From assembly GCF_030362815.1 (NCBI RefSeq), contig NZ_JAUCGR010000001.1, positions 52,014 through 116,013 on the forward strand: a stretch of DNA of 64,000 bases. Direction: 5' to 3'. This DNA is from Cellulomonas edaphi (GTDB lineage: Bacteria > Actinomycetota > Actinomycetes > Actinomycetales > Cellulomonadaceae). The position numbers and the translations under genes were made by a program. The notes beneath the pieces were generated by a model. That model did no database searches. It saw nothing but the letters and a program-made list of their open reading frames with translations, and was not told where the DNA came from. Positions 16,466 to 24,963 of this stretch are shown in pieces. Numbering within the stretch: position 1 is the first letter of the stretch; every line of letters begins with the position of its first letter.

Positions 16466-17060
16466 TCAGCGACCGAAGTACGCGTGACCTCCGGTCAGCT
16501 GCCCGTCCAGCTGCTGCGGCACCGTCACCAGGGTGAATCCGCGCGCCTTGAGCGCGGCGACGATCCCCGGCACGGCCTGGACGGTCGTGGGATGGATGTC
16601 GTGCATGAGGACGATCGCCCCGGGCCGCGCACCTGCCAGCGCCCGCTGGCTCGTGACGCGTGCGCTGCGGTTCTTCCAGTCCTCGGTGTCGACGTTCCAG
16701 AGGATTGCCGGCAGGTCCCGCCGCGCCAGCTGGGTCAGCACCCGACTGTTGACCGCGCCGTACGGCGGGCGCATGAGTGCGGGCGGGACACCCGTCGCCG
16801 TGCGGATCACCTTCTGGGTCCGGTCGACCTCTCGCCGGATGGCTCTCGACGAGAGCAGGGTGAGCTGCGGGTGCGACCACGAGTGGTTGCCGATCACGTC
16901 CCCGGCCGCGACCTCCGCGCGCGCCTGGCCGGCGTAGCGGGCCACGTTCTGTCCGATGAGGAAGAAGGTGGCGTGGACGTGCGCGGCCGCGGGCTCGGCG
17001 AGCAGGGTGTCCGTGTACGGTCCCGGACCGGATGTGCCGGTACTGCGGTCGCAGGAGGAG
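16466..17060 (-). pseudogene. Polysaccharide deacetylase (NodB homology) remnant lacking its 5' part
   Basis: The frame encodes most of a NodB domain: NHSWSHPQL (metal-binding His pair), RPPYGAVN (motif 3), DTEDWKN and IVLMHDIH. Reading upstream of the first possible start (16945) the frame continues as TSGPGPYTDTLLAE and ATFFLIGQN, which are clearly homologous, but the catalytic TFDD that should precede GPGPYT is absent. The homology also stops at the dtd stop codon (17061). The signal peptide and N-terminus found in secreted peptidoglycan or chitin deacetylases are missing. I read it as a 5'-deleted gene; a short product from GTG 16945 could still be made but should be inactive. Confidence 0.75.
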
Positions 17061-17504
17061 TCAGGCCCGAGGGGCCGGCTCGGACTCCAGCAGGATCGTC
17101 ACGGGTCCGTCGTTGACCAGCTCGACGGCCATGTCCGCGCCGAACAGCCCGGTCGCCACCTCGAGGCCGCGGGCCCGCAGGTCGGCCACGACGGCGTCGA
17201 CGAGCGGCGCGGCGACGGACCCGGGGGCCGCGGCGTTCCAGGTGGGGCGGCGACCCTTGCGGGTGTCGGCGTACAGCGTGAACTGGCTCACGACGAGCAC
17301 GGGCGCTCCCGCGTCCACCGCACACACCTCGTCGCGCAGGATGCGCAGCTCGGCGATCTTGCGGGCGATGAGCTCCACCTGCGCGGGTCCGTCACCGGGC
17401 GTCACACCGACCAGGGCCAGCAGGCCGGGCCTGTCGATGGACCCGACCACGATCCCGTCGACCGTCACCGACGCACGCGTGACCCGCTGGACGACCGCCC
17501 TCAC
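17061..17504 (-). CDS. dtd: D-aminoacyl-tRNA deacylase
   Basis: The 147-residue protein has the DTD fold and motifs: [16 protein letters not shown] at the start, [20 protein letters not shown] (SQFTL active-site loop) and [14 protein letters not shown] (the NxGPxT cross-subunit Gly-Pro motif). It removes D-amino acids, and Gly mischarged on tRNA-Ala, in the cytosol. GTG 17504 overlaps the asparaginase stop (GTGA), so it is translated by coupling as part of a DUF2516-asparaginase-dtd operon. Confidence 0.96.
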   Translation of the reverse strand: MRAVVQRVTRASVTVDGIVVGSIDRPGLLALVGVTPGDGPAQVELIARKIAELRILRDEVCAVDAGAPVLVVSQFTLYADTRKGRRPTWNAAAPGSVAAPLVDAVVADLRARGLEVATGLFGADMAVELVNDGPVTILLESEPAPRA

Positions 17505-18457
17505 GTCGAGGGCCCGAACGTCGGTAGCACGGCACCGACGGGCACGCCGTGGCCCAGCACCGGGGTCTCGCCGAGGTCTCCCACCGCCACGCCCGCGACC
17601 ACCAGCGCAGCGGCCAGCACGGCGGGGCGGGGCCGGGCCGAGCCGTCCACGATCTTGAAGGCCAGCGCACCCCCGTCGGGCAGGCCCGCCGCGTAGACGC
17701 CGTCGGCGCCGTCCTTCGCGACCAGCCCCGGGAGAGCCTGCATGAAGCGGGTGGCGTCGCGCCCGGTCCCGGCGACGTGCCACGGATGGGCCGACATGGC
17801 GGCTGCGACTCGCGCGGCGGGACCGGACGTCGCGCCGGCCACGAGGGCGAACGACCGCGCGAGCCCCACCAGCGACGTCGAGAACAGGGGCGCCCCGCAC
17901 CCGTCGACCGTCGCGTGCGCCACGGGCACGCCGGTCATCGCCGCGATCGTCCCTGCGAGTGCCTGCTGCAGCGGGTGGTCCGCGTCGAGGTAGTCCTGCG
18001 TGGACCAGCCGGCGGCCACGCACGTCGCGAGCATGCCCGCGTGCTTGCCGGAGCAGTTCTGGGTGACCGACGCGCGCCCGTGCCCGGCCGCGCGGCGATC
18101 GAACGCCGCGTCCGCGTCGAGCGGCCAGTCCGGGGTGTTCCGCAGGTCGTCGGAGGCCAGGCCCGCCGACGCCAGGATCGCCTCGACCACCGCGAGGTGC
18201 TCCGGCTCCGCGTTGTGGCTGGCGCACACGAGCGCGAGCTGCTCGCGGTCCACGTCGAGCCCGCTCGAGAGCATGCCGACCGCCTGCAACGGCTTGAGCG
18301 AGGACCGCGCCCAGATGGTGACCTCGGGGTCTCCGAGCGCGAGGCGCACGCCGCCGTCGGGTGCGAGCACGACGAGGTGCCCGCGGTGCACGGACTCGAC
18401 CAGGTCGCCCCGGACCACCCGCGCCAGCGGGACCGCGGCGGAGTCGACGTCAGTCAC
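17501..18457 (-). CDS. Asparaginase (asparaginase II family, PF06089 type)
   Basis: The 318-residue protein matches the small asparaginase family common in actinobacteria and rhizobia (Rhizobium etli AnsA type): [29 protein letters not shown] with the catalytic Ser-Ser-x-Lys, [26 protein letters not shown] and [12 protein letters not shown]. These enzymes hydrolyse Asn to Asp and ammonia and are unrelated to E. coli AnsA/AnsB. The start is GTG 18457, overlapping the DUF2516 stop by 4 nt; the stop overlaps the dtd start in the same way. Confidence 0.9.
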   Translation of the reverse strand: MTDVDSAAVPLARVVRGDLVESVHRGHLVVLAPDGGVRLALGDPEVTIWARSSLKPLQAVGMLSSGLDVDREQLALVCASHNAEPEHLAVVEAILASAGLASDDLRNTPDWPLDADAAFDRRAAGHGRASVTQNCSGKHAGMLATCVAAGWSTQDYLDADHPLQQALAGTIAAMTGVPVAHATVDGCGAPLFSTSLVGLARSFALVAGATSGPAARVAAAMSAHPWHVAGTGRDATRFMQALPGLVAKDGADGVYAAGLPDGGALAFKIVDGSARPRPAVLAAALVVAGVAVGDLGETPVLGHGVPVGAVLPTFGPST

Positions 18458-18792
18458 CAACCGCCCCGCGACGAACCGGACGAGGGCGGCCGTCGGCGGG
18501 TGTAGGGCTCGACCGCCGGACGCACGTCGACCAGGTAGACGATCGCCGCCACGGCGCTGAGCAGGGAGAGGAAGAACGGGGAGATCGCGATGCCGATGGG
18601 CGGCGGGATCGAGCAGAACGCGATCGCCGTCGCGACTCCCACGATCACGCCCCAGAAGGTCTTGGTGCGCTTGCCCGCGGCCGGGAAGGCGGACGCGGGC
18701 CGGCGCAGCAGGTCCACCAGCGCCCACACCGACAACCCGAAGATCGCGAGCATGAACACGAGGAAGATGAGCAGCTGGAGGGTGGCGACCAC
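18454..18792 (-). CDS. DUF2516 membrane protein
   Basis: The 112-residue protein has two or three hydrophobic segments (about 5-27, 46-64, 70-90), a KRTKTFWGV motif between the first two, and a polar tail. This layout fits DUF2516, an actinobacterial inner-membrane family of unknown function. It is the first gene of the minus-strand operon. GTG 18792 has TAGGCT exactly 6 nt upstream and no Shine-Dalgarno, suggesting leaderless expression of the operon. Confidence 0.85.
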   Translation of the reverse strand: MVATLQLLIFLVFMLAIFGLSVWALVDLLRRPASAFPAAGKRTKTFWGVIVGVATAIAFCSIPPPIGIAISPFFLSLLSAVAAIVYLVDVRPAVEPYTRRRPPSSGSSRGGW

Positions 18793-18820
18793 GAGGCGAG
18801 CCTACGAGACGCCGACCACC

Positions 18821-19240
18821 TCAGGGCAGTACCCGCAGCCCTTCGGCGCGCGCGGCCGCGGCGAGCCGGTCGTCCCAGGCGCCCACGAGCAGGTCCGGCG
18901 AGCGCAGCATCAGGGCGGAGGCGAGGTGCAGCGCGTCGGCGGCGCGCAGGGGGTGCGTGCCGACGAGGGTCGCCGCGCCGGCCGTGACGACGTCGTGCAG
19001 CTCCACCACGTGCAGACCCGGCCACAGCCGCTCCCAGGCGGCGAGCGCCGCCCGGGCCTGTGCGCGCTCGAGCCGCCCGGCCCGCTGTCCCGCCGCGAGG
19101 ACCGCGCGCACCTCGGCGTCGGCCAGCCGCGACGTGGCCACGAGGTCGGCGCCGTCCCAGAGGGCAGCGACCAGGGCGGAGCCCGGCTCGGCGACGCACA
19201 GCTTCACCAGCGCGCTGGTGTCGAGGTAGACGATCGCCAC
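18821..19240 (-). CDS. vapC: VapC-family PIN-domain toxin
   Basis: The 139-residue PIN domain has the four acidic positions: Asp in VYLDTSALVKL, Glu in LADAEVRAVL, Asp in LRAADALHLASAL and Asp in AWDDRLAAAA. VapC toxins are Mg-dependent ribonucleases that cut tRNA or rRNA and are held inactive by their antitoxin. It lies 3 nt after the antitoxin gene and is cotranscribed with it. Confidence 0.9.
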   Translation of the reverse strand: MAIVYLDTSALVKLCVAEPGSALVAALWDGADLVATSRLADAEVRAVLAAGQRAGRLERAQARAALAAWERLWPGLHVVELHDVVTAGAATLVGTHPLRAADALHLASALMLRSPDLLVGAWDDRLAAAARAEGLRVLP

Positions 19241-19243
19241 GGT

Positions 19244-19501
19244 TCAGCGCCGCAGCCGGCGGACCAGACCCGACACGGCGGTCGTCGCCCGCCCCTGCTC
19301 GCCCTCGGCCGCGGGCCGCGGCACCCCGGGCGAGGTGAGCAGGCCGTCGCGCTGCAGCCGCGTGAGCAGGTCGGCCGACTCGATGCCCGACAGGCGGGCG
19401 ACCGGGATCCCCCGCTCGGTGATGACGACGTCCTCGCCGGCGCGTGCCGCCTCGATCCACTGCTTGAGCTCTGCGCGCAGAGCACTCACCGCGACCTCCA
19501 T
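19244..19501 (-). CDS. vapB: Phd/YefM-type antitoxin, partner of VapC
   Basis: The 85-residue protein begins MEVAVSALRAELKQWIEAARAGEDVVITERGIPVARL, the Phd/YefM DNA-binding fold, followed by a polar, Arg-rich C-terminus that should wrap the toxin. The frame is longer upstream, but ATG 19501 is the family start and has TACGGT exactly 6 nt before it, so the transcript is probably leaderless. It likely represses its own promoter with VapC as co-repressor. Confidence 0.88.
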   Translation of the reverse strand: MEVAVSALRAELKQWIEAARAGEDVVITERGIPVARLSGIESADLLTRLQRDGLLTSPGVPRPAAEGEQGRATTAVSGLVRRLRR

Positions 19502-19563
19502 GCGACGACCGTACCGGGCACATGGTCCGCGCCGGGGAGCACCAGGCGCGCCGGGCGTCCCCG

Positions 19564-20682
19564 TCAGATCTCCGGCAGCGCCTCGCGGGCCGCCCTGGGC
19601 GGGACGCCGGCCGCCTCGAGCACGTCGACCAGCAAGGAACGCTGCAGCAGCACCAGGCTCTGCACCTGCCAGTCGTCGGGCTCGACCACGAACGGGTCGA
19701 GCGCATGCGCGGCGGCCGTGAGCGACGCGCGGGCACGCTCGAGGCCGCGGCCCGTGCCGAGGGCCACGGCGAGCTCGTCGACGGCGCGCGCCGTCGTGTC
19801 GACGCGGCTGCCGACGCCCCGCAGGTCGTGCGGCACGTCGGCCTCGAGCAGGGCGAGGGTGCGCCGCAGCAGCACCCGCGCGTTGTTCATCGCGCGGGTC
19901 GTGAGCACCGAGGCGTCGACGCTCGCCGTGAGCTCGTCGCGGTACCGACGACTCGCGGGCGCCACGCGGGCCAGGTCGCGCGCGTTCGCGGCAATGGTGC
20001 GCCACTCGTCGAGCACGGGCTGGGTGGCCCGGGCGCGCACCAGCGCGTCCTCGACGTCACCCACGTCTCCCGCCACGATGCCGCGCGCGAACAGGTGCAG
20101 GACGCCGGACAGCTCCTCGAGCCCCCGCTGGGCCAGCATGCGGGGGTGCCGTCGCGGGTCGCTGGGCGTGAGCAGCGCCACGGCGAGCGCCATGACGCCG
20201 CCGATCGCCGCGTCGATCCAGCGTCCGAACGGTCCCCCGGACGCCGCGGGCAGCGCGACGATGACGATGGCCTGCACGCCCGCCTGCGTCGTGAGCATGA
20301 CGCCGCGGTCGATGAACCGGGCGAGCATCGCCGAGACGAACAGCACGAGCGAGATCTGCCACACCCCGTGGCCGATGAGGTGGGCGACCACGTCGCCGAG
20401 CCCCACGCCGATGGCGACGCCGACCGCCAGCTCGGCGACCTTGCGCACGGAGCGGTCCATGGAGAAGCCGAGCGCGATCCAGGCGCAGACGGGCGCGAAG
20501 AACGGGATCGGGTGCCCGACCCAGTAGTGCGCGATGGCGTAGGCGATGCCGCCCGCCACGGCCGCCTGCAGGATCGGGAACCAGGCGGCCCGCATGCGCG
20601 CGAGGCCCTGGCGGACTCGCGCCTCGCCGAGCACGCGCACGTCGCGGCCGGTCAGTCGGGAAGCCCCCTCGGCGCCGGCCAC
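19564..20682 (-). CDS. FUSC-family (aromatic acid exporter-like) membrane protein
   Basis: The 372-residue protein has about six transmembrane helices in the N-terminal half (residues 33-170: FPILQAAVAGGIAYAIAHYW, then IPFFAPVCAWIALGF and further helices) and a long soluble helical C-terminal half. This is the layout of half-size FUSC/ArAE proteins. The PFFAPVCAWIALG stretch with Ser-Met-Asp-Arg after it is typical. It may export aromatic or amphipathic compounds; the substrate is unknown. It ends the minus-strand run ygfZ-19564, with 4 nt between the ygfZ stop and this start. Confidence 0.85.
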   Translation of the reverse strand: MAGAEGASRLTGRDVRVLGEARVRQGLARMRAAWFPILQAAVAGGIAYAIAHYWVGHPIPFFAPVCAWIALGFSMDRSVRKVAELAVGVAIGVGLGDVVAHLIGHGVWQISLVLFVSAMLARFIDRGVMLTTQAGVQAIVIVALPAASGGPFGRWIDAAIGGVMALAVALLTPSDPRRHPRMLAQRGLEELSGVLHLFARGIVAGDVGDVEDALVRARATQPVLDEWRTIAANARDLARVAPASRRYRDELTASVDASVLTTRAMNNARVLLRRTLALLEADVPHDLRGVGSRVDTTARAVDELAVALGTGRGLERARASLTAAAHALDPFVVEPDDWQVQSLVLLQRSLLVDVLEAAGVPPRAAREALPEI

Positions 20683-20686
20683 GGCG

Positions 20687-21838
20687 TCAGAGCATCGGGT
20701 GCTGGCCGAGGCCGCGGGTCAGCGGTCCGCGCGCAGCGGGCCGGTCGAGGGTGACGCCCTCGCCGGGCACGACGACCTCCTGCGCCGCGGCGACCACGTC
20801 CGCGTCGCCGTCGACCACGAGCGCCGCGTCCTCGGGCACCGACCGCTTGACGACCGCGAGGGCGACGGGCCCGATCTCGTGGTGCCGCGCGACCGTGGTG
20901 ACGTGCCCGACCGCGCGCCCGGGCTCGCCGTCGACGACCTCACGCACCTCGGCGCCGGGGACCGGAATCAGGTGGCCGGAGCCGTCGAGGTGCAGCATCA
21001 CCAGGCGCCGGGGCGGACGGCCGAGGTTGTGCACGCGCGCCACGGTCTCCTGCCCGCGGTAGCAGCCCTTGTGCAGGTGGACCGCGGTGCGCAGCCAGTC
21101 GAGCTCGTGCGGGATGGTCCGGTGGTCGGCCTCGTGGCTGGCGCGCGGCCGCCAGGCCTCGACGCGCAGCGCCTCGCTGGCCCACGTCCCGGCGAGCCGC
21201 CAGCCCGTGGCCTCGCGCGACGCGATCTGCTGGGCGAGCTCGGCGCGGGGCACGAGCACCAGTCGCCAGGCACGGTCGGTGCCCGGGTGCTCGTCGTCGG
21301 CAGGCCCGTACCGCGTCCCACCGGGCGCCACCGTCGGCCACGGGTCGCGCCACGTGACGGGCTCGGCCGCGGCGCCCTCGGCGTCGACCGGCTCACCGAT
21401 GGCGGCCCAGTCGTCCGTCGCGTCGGCGATCTCGACGCGCAGGCTGAACTTCATCCGGTCCAGCCACGCCGCGAGCGCGACGGGCGTCTCGGTGAGCAGC
21501 CAGGTGGTCACGCCGTCGTCGACCACGCCGGCCGCGTGCTCCACGTGCCCCTGCGGGCTGAGCACCAGCAGCTCGGTGGAGGTGCGCGGTGCGAGGCCGC
21601 TCAGCTCCTGGGACGTGATCGAGTTCAGCCACGTGAGCCTGTCGGGCCCGGTCACGGTCACCACGCCGACGTGCGACTGGTCGACGACCGCGCCACCCCG
21701 CGCCAGCGCGCGCTGCTCCGCGGTGGGGTCGCCATAGTGCCACGCGACGCCCGCGTCCGGCCCGGCGCCGGCCACCGCACCGTGGCGGCGCAGCAGCGGG
21801 CTGGAGTGGCGTGCGACGTCCGGGGCGGTGGTGGTCAC
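20687..21838 (-). CDS. ygfZ: YgfZ/GcvT-family folate-binding protein
   Basis: The 383-residue protein carries the YgfZ signature KGCYRGQET (conserved Cys) and an N-terminal GcvT-like folate-binding fold (VVDQSHVGVVTVTGPDRLTWLNSITSQ). YgfZ proteins support repair or assembly of some Fe-S enzymes in a folate-dependent way. GTG 21838 is chosen because homology starts soon after. It lies 5 nt after the nitrobindin-like gene and 4 nt before the FUSC gene, forming an operon. Confidence 0.92.
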   Translation of the reverse strand: MTTTAPDVARHSSPLLRRHGAVAGAGPDAGVAWHYGDPTAEQRALARGGAVVDQSHVGVVTVTGPDRLTWLNSITSQELSGLAPRTSTELLVLSPQGHVEHAAGVVDDGVTTWLLTETPVALAAWLDRMKFSLRVEIADATDDWAAIGEPVDAEGAAAEPVTWRDPWPTVAPGGTRYGPADDEHPGTDRAWRLVLVPRAELAQQIASREATGWRLAGTWASEALRVEAWRPRASHEADHRTIPHELDWLRTAVHLHKGCYRGQETVARVHNLGRPPRRLVMLHLDGSGHLIPVPGAEVREVVDGEPGRAVGHVTTVARHHEIGPVALAVVKRSVPEDAALVVDGDADVVAAAQEVVVPGEGVTLDRPAARGPLTRGLGQHPML

Positions 21839-21843
21839 GGGTG

Positions 21844-22458
21844 TCAGTCCTCTGTGTCCGAGGGGCGGTCGGCAGGGGCGTCGTCGGCCGACGGGGCGTC
21901 GACGCGCGAGAGCTTCGCCGACGCGTACGACTGCATCGGGTGGCCGAACGCCGCGATGTCGTGGGCCCACATGAGCTGCCCCTGGACGAGGCCGAAGAGC
22001 CGCTTGCTCGCGCTGACGTCCGCCCCGCCGGGCACACGGGCGATGAGGTCGCTCGCGAGGTCGATGCGGCCGTTGCCGATCTCCCCGACGAGGACCGACA
22101 CGAACCCGGCGGGATCGCTGAGCAGCACCTCGACGGGGTGCTTGCCCGGGGAGACGCCCTCGGGGCGCTCGGGCGGGACGCGCCAGAACCCGGACTCGGT
22201 GGACCACACGGGAGCGTCGCCCTCGCCGTCGGGCGACTCGATGGCCGCCGCGTCGTCGGGCGCCACCACGAGCCGGATGGTCGAGGTGTACGACAGGTAC
22301 GGCCCACCGTCGCTGGTGAACTCCACCTCCTGCGTGAACGCCGCCTCGGCGATCCCGGGGTAGTCGACGAAGCCCTCGCCCCGCCAGCGGCCCAGGAGCC
22401 AGGCCAGCGGGTACACCTCGGGCGCCAGCCCCTCGGGGTCGGGCAGTGCGAACGTCAT
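21844..22458 (-). CDS. Nitrobindin-like FABP-family beta-barrel protein (DUF1794)
   Basis: The 204-residue protein begins with LAWLLGRWRGEGFVDYPGI, the GxWxGxG motif of the nitrobindin/FABP-like barrel, and ends with MWAHDIAAFGHPMQSYASAKLSRV, containing candidate heme-contacting His residues. Actinobacterial members are ferric heme proteins with peroxynitrite isomerase activity. A long acidic tail (SADDAPADRPSDTED) follows. ATG 22458 has GGAGGTACGGAG ahead as a Shine-Dalgarno. It is the first gene of the nitrobindin-ygfZ-FUSC run. Confidence 0.86.
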   Translation of the reverse strand: MTFALPDPEGLAPEVYPLAWLLGRWRGEGFVDYPGIAEAAFTQEVEFTSDGGPYLSYTSTIRLVVAPDDAAAIESPDGEGDAPVWSTESGFWRVPPERPEGVSPGKHPVEVLLSDPAGFVSVLVGEIGNGRIDLASDLIARVPGGADVSASKRLFGLVQGQLMWAHDIAAFGHPMQSYASAKLSRVDAPSADDAPADRPSDTED

Positions 22459-22525
22459 CTCCGTACCTCCTGACGAGCCTGCTGATGGGCGTCGCGACGC
22501 GCGAGCGCGCCGGTCGCTGCGCTCG

Positions 22526-22633
22526 TCAGCGCTGGCCCTTGTACAGCTTGTAGACGACGAGGCAGGCGACCCAACCGATGGTCAGGGTCGCCGCCACGAG
22601 CAGGCCGATGAACAAACCCTCCAGCGCAGTCAT
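22526..22633 (-). CDS. 35-residue single-pass membrane protein
   Basis: A short frame encodes MTALEGLFIGLLVAATLTI followed by GWVACLVVYKLYKGQR: one transmembrane helix (about 5-29) and a basic C-terminal tail. It is supported by TAGGAT exactly 6 nt before the ATG (same -10-start spacing as many genes here), by hydrophobic codon choice and by fitting between known genes. The function is unknown; similar one-helix peptides often attach to larger membrane complexes. Confidence 0.6.
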   Translation of the reverse strand: MTALEGLFIGLLVAATLTIGWVACLVVYKLYKGQR

Positions 22634-22672
22634 GCACCGATCCTAACGAGCAGCCACCCCTACGCTGTTCCG

Positions 22673-23032
22673 GTGCGCACGCTCGTGATCAAGACCACGT
22701 CCGGACTCGACCGGCCCGAGGCATGCAACCAGGCGTTCACGGTGGCCGCGACCGCGGTGGCGGCCGGGGCCCGCGTGTCGCTGTGGCTCACGGGCGAGGC
22801 GGCGTGGTTCGGCCTCCCGGGCCGGGCCGCGGAGCTGGACCTCGAGCACGCGACGCCGCTCGCGGACCTCCTGGACGCCGTGCTCGAGGGCGGCACGGTG
22901 ACGGTGTGCACGCAGTGCGCCGCCCGGCGCGGCATCACGACCGACGACGTGCTCCCGGGAGTCCGCATCGCGGGTGCCGCGGTCTTCGTCGAGGAGTCCC
23001 TCGCCGAGGACGCCCAGGCGCTCGTGTACTGA
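22673..23032 (+). CDS. DsrE-family protein
   Basis: The 119-residue protein has the DsrE/DsrF-like fold: RTLVIKTTSGLDRPEACNQAFTVAATAVAAGARVSLWLTG, and CTQCAARRGIT with a Cys-x-x-Cys pair near the position of the sulfur-carrying Cys. DsrE-like proteins move persulfide sulfur or bind small thiols. The GTG start has TACGCT exactly 6 nt upstream (leaderless). It faces the thioredoxin/DUF4395 genes, so the locus may handle thiols or sulfur. Confidence 0.85.
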   Translation: MRTLVIKTTSGLDRPEACNQAFTVAATAVAAGARVSLWLTGEAAWFGLPGRAAELDLEHATPLADLLDAVLEGGTVTVCTQCAARRGITTDDVLPGVRIAGAAVFVEESLAEDAQALVY

Positions 23033-23036
23033 GCAC

Positions 23037-23066
23037 CCCGTGCACCCCGTGCACGGGGTGCACGGG
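23037..23066. terminator. Perfect 30-bp palindrome between convergent genes
   Basis: The 15-nt arm CCCGTGCACCCCGTG is followed directly by its exact complement, with stop codons on either side. It is probably a bidirectional terminator or a cruciform-prone site. Confidence 0.75.
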
Positions 23067-23067
23067 C

Positions 23068-23517
23068 TCAGGCGGCGGCGCGTGCGCGCAGCCGGACGCC
23101 CAGCAGGTACATCTCGCAGCCGAGACACAGCCCGAACACGGCGTTGAGGAACGCCGCGACCAGCGCGAGCGCCGCGGCGACGGGGACCGCCGCGGCCACG
23201 CCCACCAGCGCGAGGAGCAGGCCGAGCCCGGTGATGACCAGGCCCACGAGCTGCGCGAACCGGGGCGGCCGCGGATCCTCAAGCTCGATCGGCGCGGCGA
23301 GCCGCGGCCGCACGAACCGGCGGTACACCCAGCCCTGCCAGGTCCCGCCGACGCCGCGCACGGCGCCCACCGCGAACGACGCGACGACCACCGCGAGCAC
23401 GACGACCGATGCCGGCGCCGGCAGCGCGAGCACCAGCACGAGGAGCACGGCGGTGAGGGCGGCGCCGAAGCGCGGGCCGCGCGGGTCGATGCCGGCGGGG
23501 GTGGGGGGAAGGCTCAC
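23068..23517 (-). CDS. DUF4395 membrane protein
   Basis: The 149-residue protein begins with GIDPRGPRFGAALTAVLLVL, the DUF4395 signature, and has about four hydrophobic segments with FGLCLGCEMYLLGVRL near the end, which carries a Cys-x-x-Cys. DUF4395 proteins often sit with thioredoxins and are thought to take part in membrane thiol or sulfur chemistry. GTG 23517 overlaps the thioredoxin stop (GTGA). Confidence 0.88.
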   Translation of the reverse strand: MSLPPTPAGIDPRGPRFGAALTAVLLVLVLALPAPASVVVLAVVVASFAVGAVRGVGGTWQGWVYRRFVRPRLAAPIELEDPRPPRFAQLVGLVITGLGLLLALVGVAAAVPVAAALALVAAFLNAVFGLCLGCEMYLLGVRLRARAAA

Positions 23518-24005
23518 GAGTGGCTCCGGGTGGCGGTGGTGGTGCTGGCGGGCGAGGTGCTGGCGGGCAGCTGGGAGAGCGCGGCGAGCGCGTGGTGGCG
23601 GTCCGTGCCGCCCGAGAGGCGTCCGACCACCGCACCCTGCGCGTCGAGCACGAGCGTGGTGGGCGTGCGCAGGACGTTGAAGCGGCGCACCAGGTCGAGG
23701 TGCTCGGCGACGTCGAGGTCGACGTGCGCCAGGTCCTCGTGCTCGGCCGCGAGCGCGCCCAGCACCGCGTGCGTGCGGCGGCAGGGGGCGCAGACCTCGC
23801 TGGAGAGCTGGACGAAGGTGGCGCGCGATCCGAGCGGTGAGCCGAGCTGCGCGGGTCCGAGCAGGTCGGACCCCGGCGGGGTGGGATCGTCGGACGTCAG
23901 CAGGGCCGGGTCGATCGCCGTGTAGCGGCCGTTGCGCGAGCGCCACCACAGCCCGGCCGCGGTGGCGACAGCCAGCACGACGAGGATGAAAACCAGACGA
24001 TCCAC
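23514..24005 (-). CDS. Membrane-anchored thioredoxin-like protein
   Basis: The 163-residue protein has an N-terminal anchor (about 4-20), then a thioredoxin fold with the redox motif SSEVCAPCRRTH (CAPC) and cis-Pro loop LRTPTTLVLD. The Ser/Thr-rich tail is probably disordered. It should act outside the membrane on thiols. GTG 24005 follows TAGAAT by exactly 6 nt, and the TAG of that -10 is the stop codon of the upstream gene. It is coupled to DUF4395 by a 4-nt overlap, so the two likely work as a pair. Confidence 0.88.
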   Translation of the reverse strand: MDRLVFILVVLAVATAAGLWWRSRNGRYTAIDPALLTSDDPTPPGSDLLGPAQLGSPLGSRATFVQLSSEVCAPCRRTHAVLGALAAEHEDLAHVDLDVAEHLDLVRRFNVLRTPTTLVLDAQGAVVGRLSGGTDRHHALAALSQLPASTSPASTTTATRSHS

Positions 24006-24014
24006 GTCGGGATT

Positions 24015-24749
24015 CTAGCCGACGAGCACGCGCCCCACGACGTAGACGAGGATGCCGGTCACGGTCACCGGCAGCGTCACGGCGGCGAGCGCCGGGCGGC
24101 GCTGCTCGAGCGTGGGCAGCCGGTCGAACAAGACGTGCAGGGTCGCGACCAGGATGCCGACCGCCAGGCCCAGCAGGAGTCCGGCGATCACGTCGATGTC
24201 CGGCAGCACCGCGGCGGCCCCGGCCCCGGCGGCAGCGGCGACGACCGACGTGACGACGGCCCCCAGCCACGCGACCAGCGGCAGCGCGACGACCGCGGAG
24301 CCGACGGCGAGCGCCAACGCGCCGCCCACCACGAGGGGCTCACCCCCGGGGGTGCGGCCGATGGCGACCCAGCCGGCCACGGCCACCGCGACGAGCGTCC
24401 CGGTCACGGTCCCCGCGACCGACTCGACCAGCCGCGTGCGCCCGTCGCGGCGCACGAGCTCGCTGACGAACGCGAGGATGATCGAGCTCGCGAAGACGAC
24501 CGGCAGGTAGCGCAGGTACGGCTGGTCCGGGGTGACGTGCACCGCGACCACGGCGCCCACGCCGCCGAGCCCGATCACGAGGGTCGAGCCCAGGGGGAAC
24601 GGCAGCCCGGCGAGCGTCGGCCAGCCCGCCGCGAAGACGACCGCGAGCAGCGCGGACGCGATGGTGACCGGCATGCCGCCGACGTAGCCGGCGACCGCGA
24701 CGAGCGCGGCGAGGACGGCGGTGACGACCGCGCGGGTGGCGAGCTGCAC
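24015..24749 (-). CDS. Polytopic membrane protein of unknown function
   Basis: The 244-residue protein consists of about seven hydrophobic segments with few charged residues. A mid-protein RYLPVVFASSIILAFVSELVRRDGRTRLVESVAGTV stretch connects the two halves. I do not recognise the family with certainty. GTG 24749 is the best available start, since no ATG occurs in a sensible position; the true start is uncertain. It is divergent from glnR and 9 nt ahead of the thioredoxin gene. Confidence 0.65.
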   Translation of the reverse strand: MQLATRAVVTAVLAALVAVAGYVGGMPVTIASALLAVVFAAGWPTLAGLPFPLGSTLVIGLGGVGAVVAVHVTPDQPYLRYLPVVFASSIILAFVSELVRRDGRTRLVESVAGTVTGTLVAVAVAGWVAIGRTPGGEPLVVGGALALAVGSAVVALPLVAWLGAVVTSVVAAAAGAGAAAVLPDIDVIAGLLLGLAVGILVATLHVLFDRLPTLEQRRPALAAVTLPVTVTGILVYVVGRVLVG

Positions 24750-24914
24750 AGCGACTACCGCCTCGTCGCCGACGAGCGGTCGGCGACGACGGCGCGCGAC
24801 GAGAGCGACGGACGGCTGGGGATCACGTCGGCGATTGTCGCAGATGACGACTGCGTGACACCCGGATGACCACCACGTCATGGATGGCGAGCCCATGTGT
24901 CTGCCGGGTACCTG

Positions 24915-24920
24915 TAGCGT
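24915..24920 (+). promoter_or_regulatory. Probable -10 of glnR
   Basis: TAGCGT lies 44 nt before the GTG start, with the Shine-Dalgarno AGGGAGG between them. No strong -35 is seen. Confidence 0.4.
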
Positions 24921-24963
24921 GTGGCCACTCGCTCGTCCCCGACCGCCCTCAGGGAGGTTCCAG

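Noticed and set aside
16126..16536. 136-codon plus-strand frame in the non-coding interval
   Set aside because: Arg/Pro/Ala-rich composition, overlaps the hairpin and the 27-bp repeat, and runs antisense into the deacetylase remnant.
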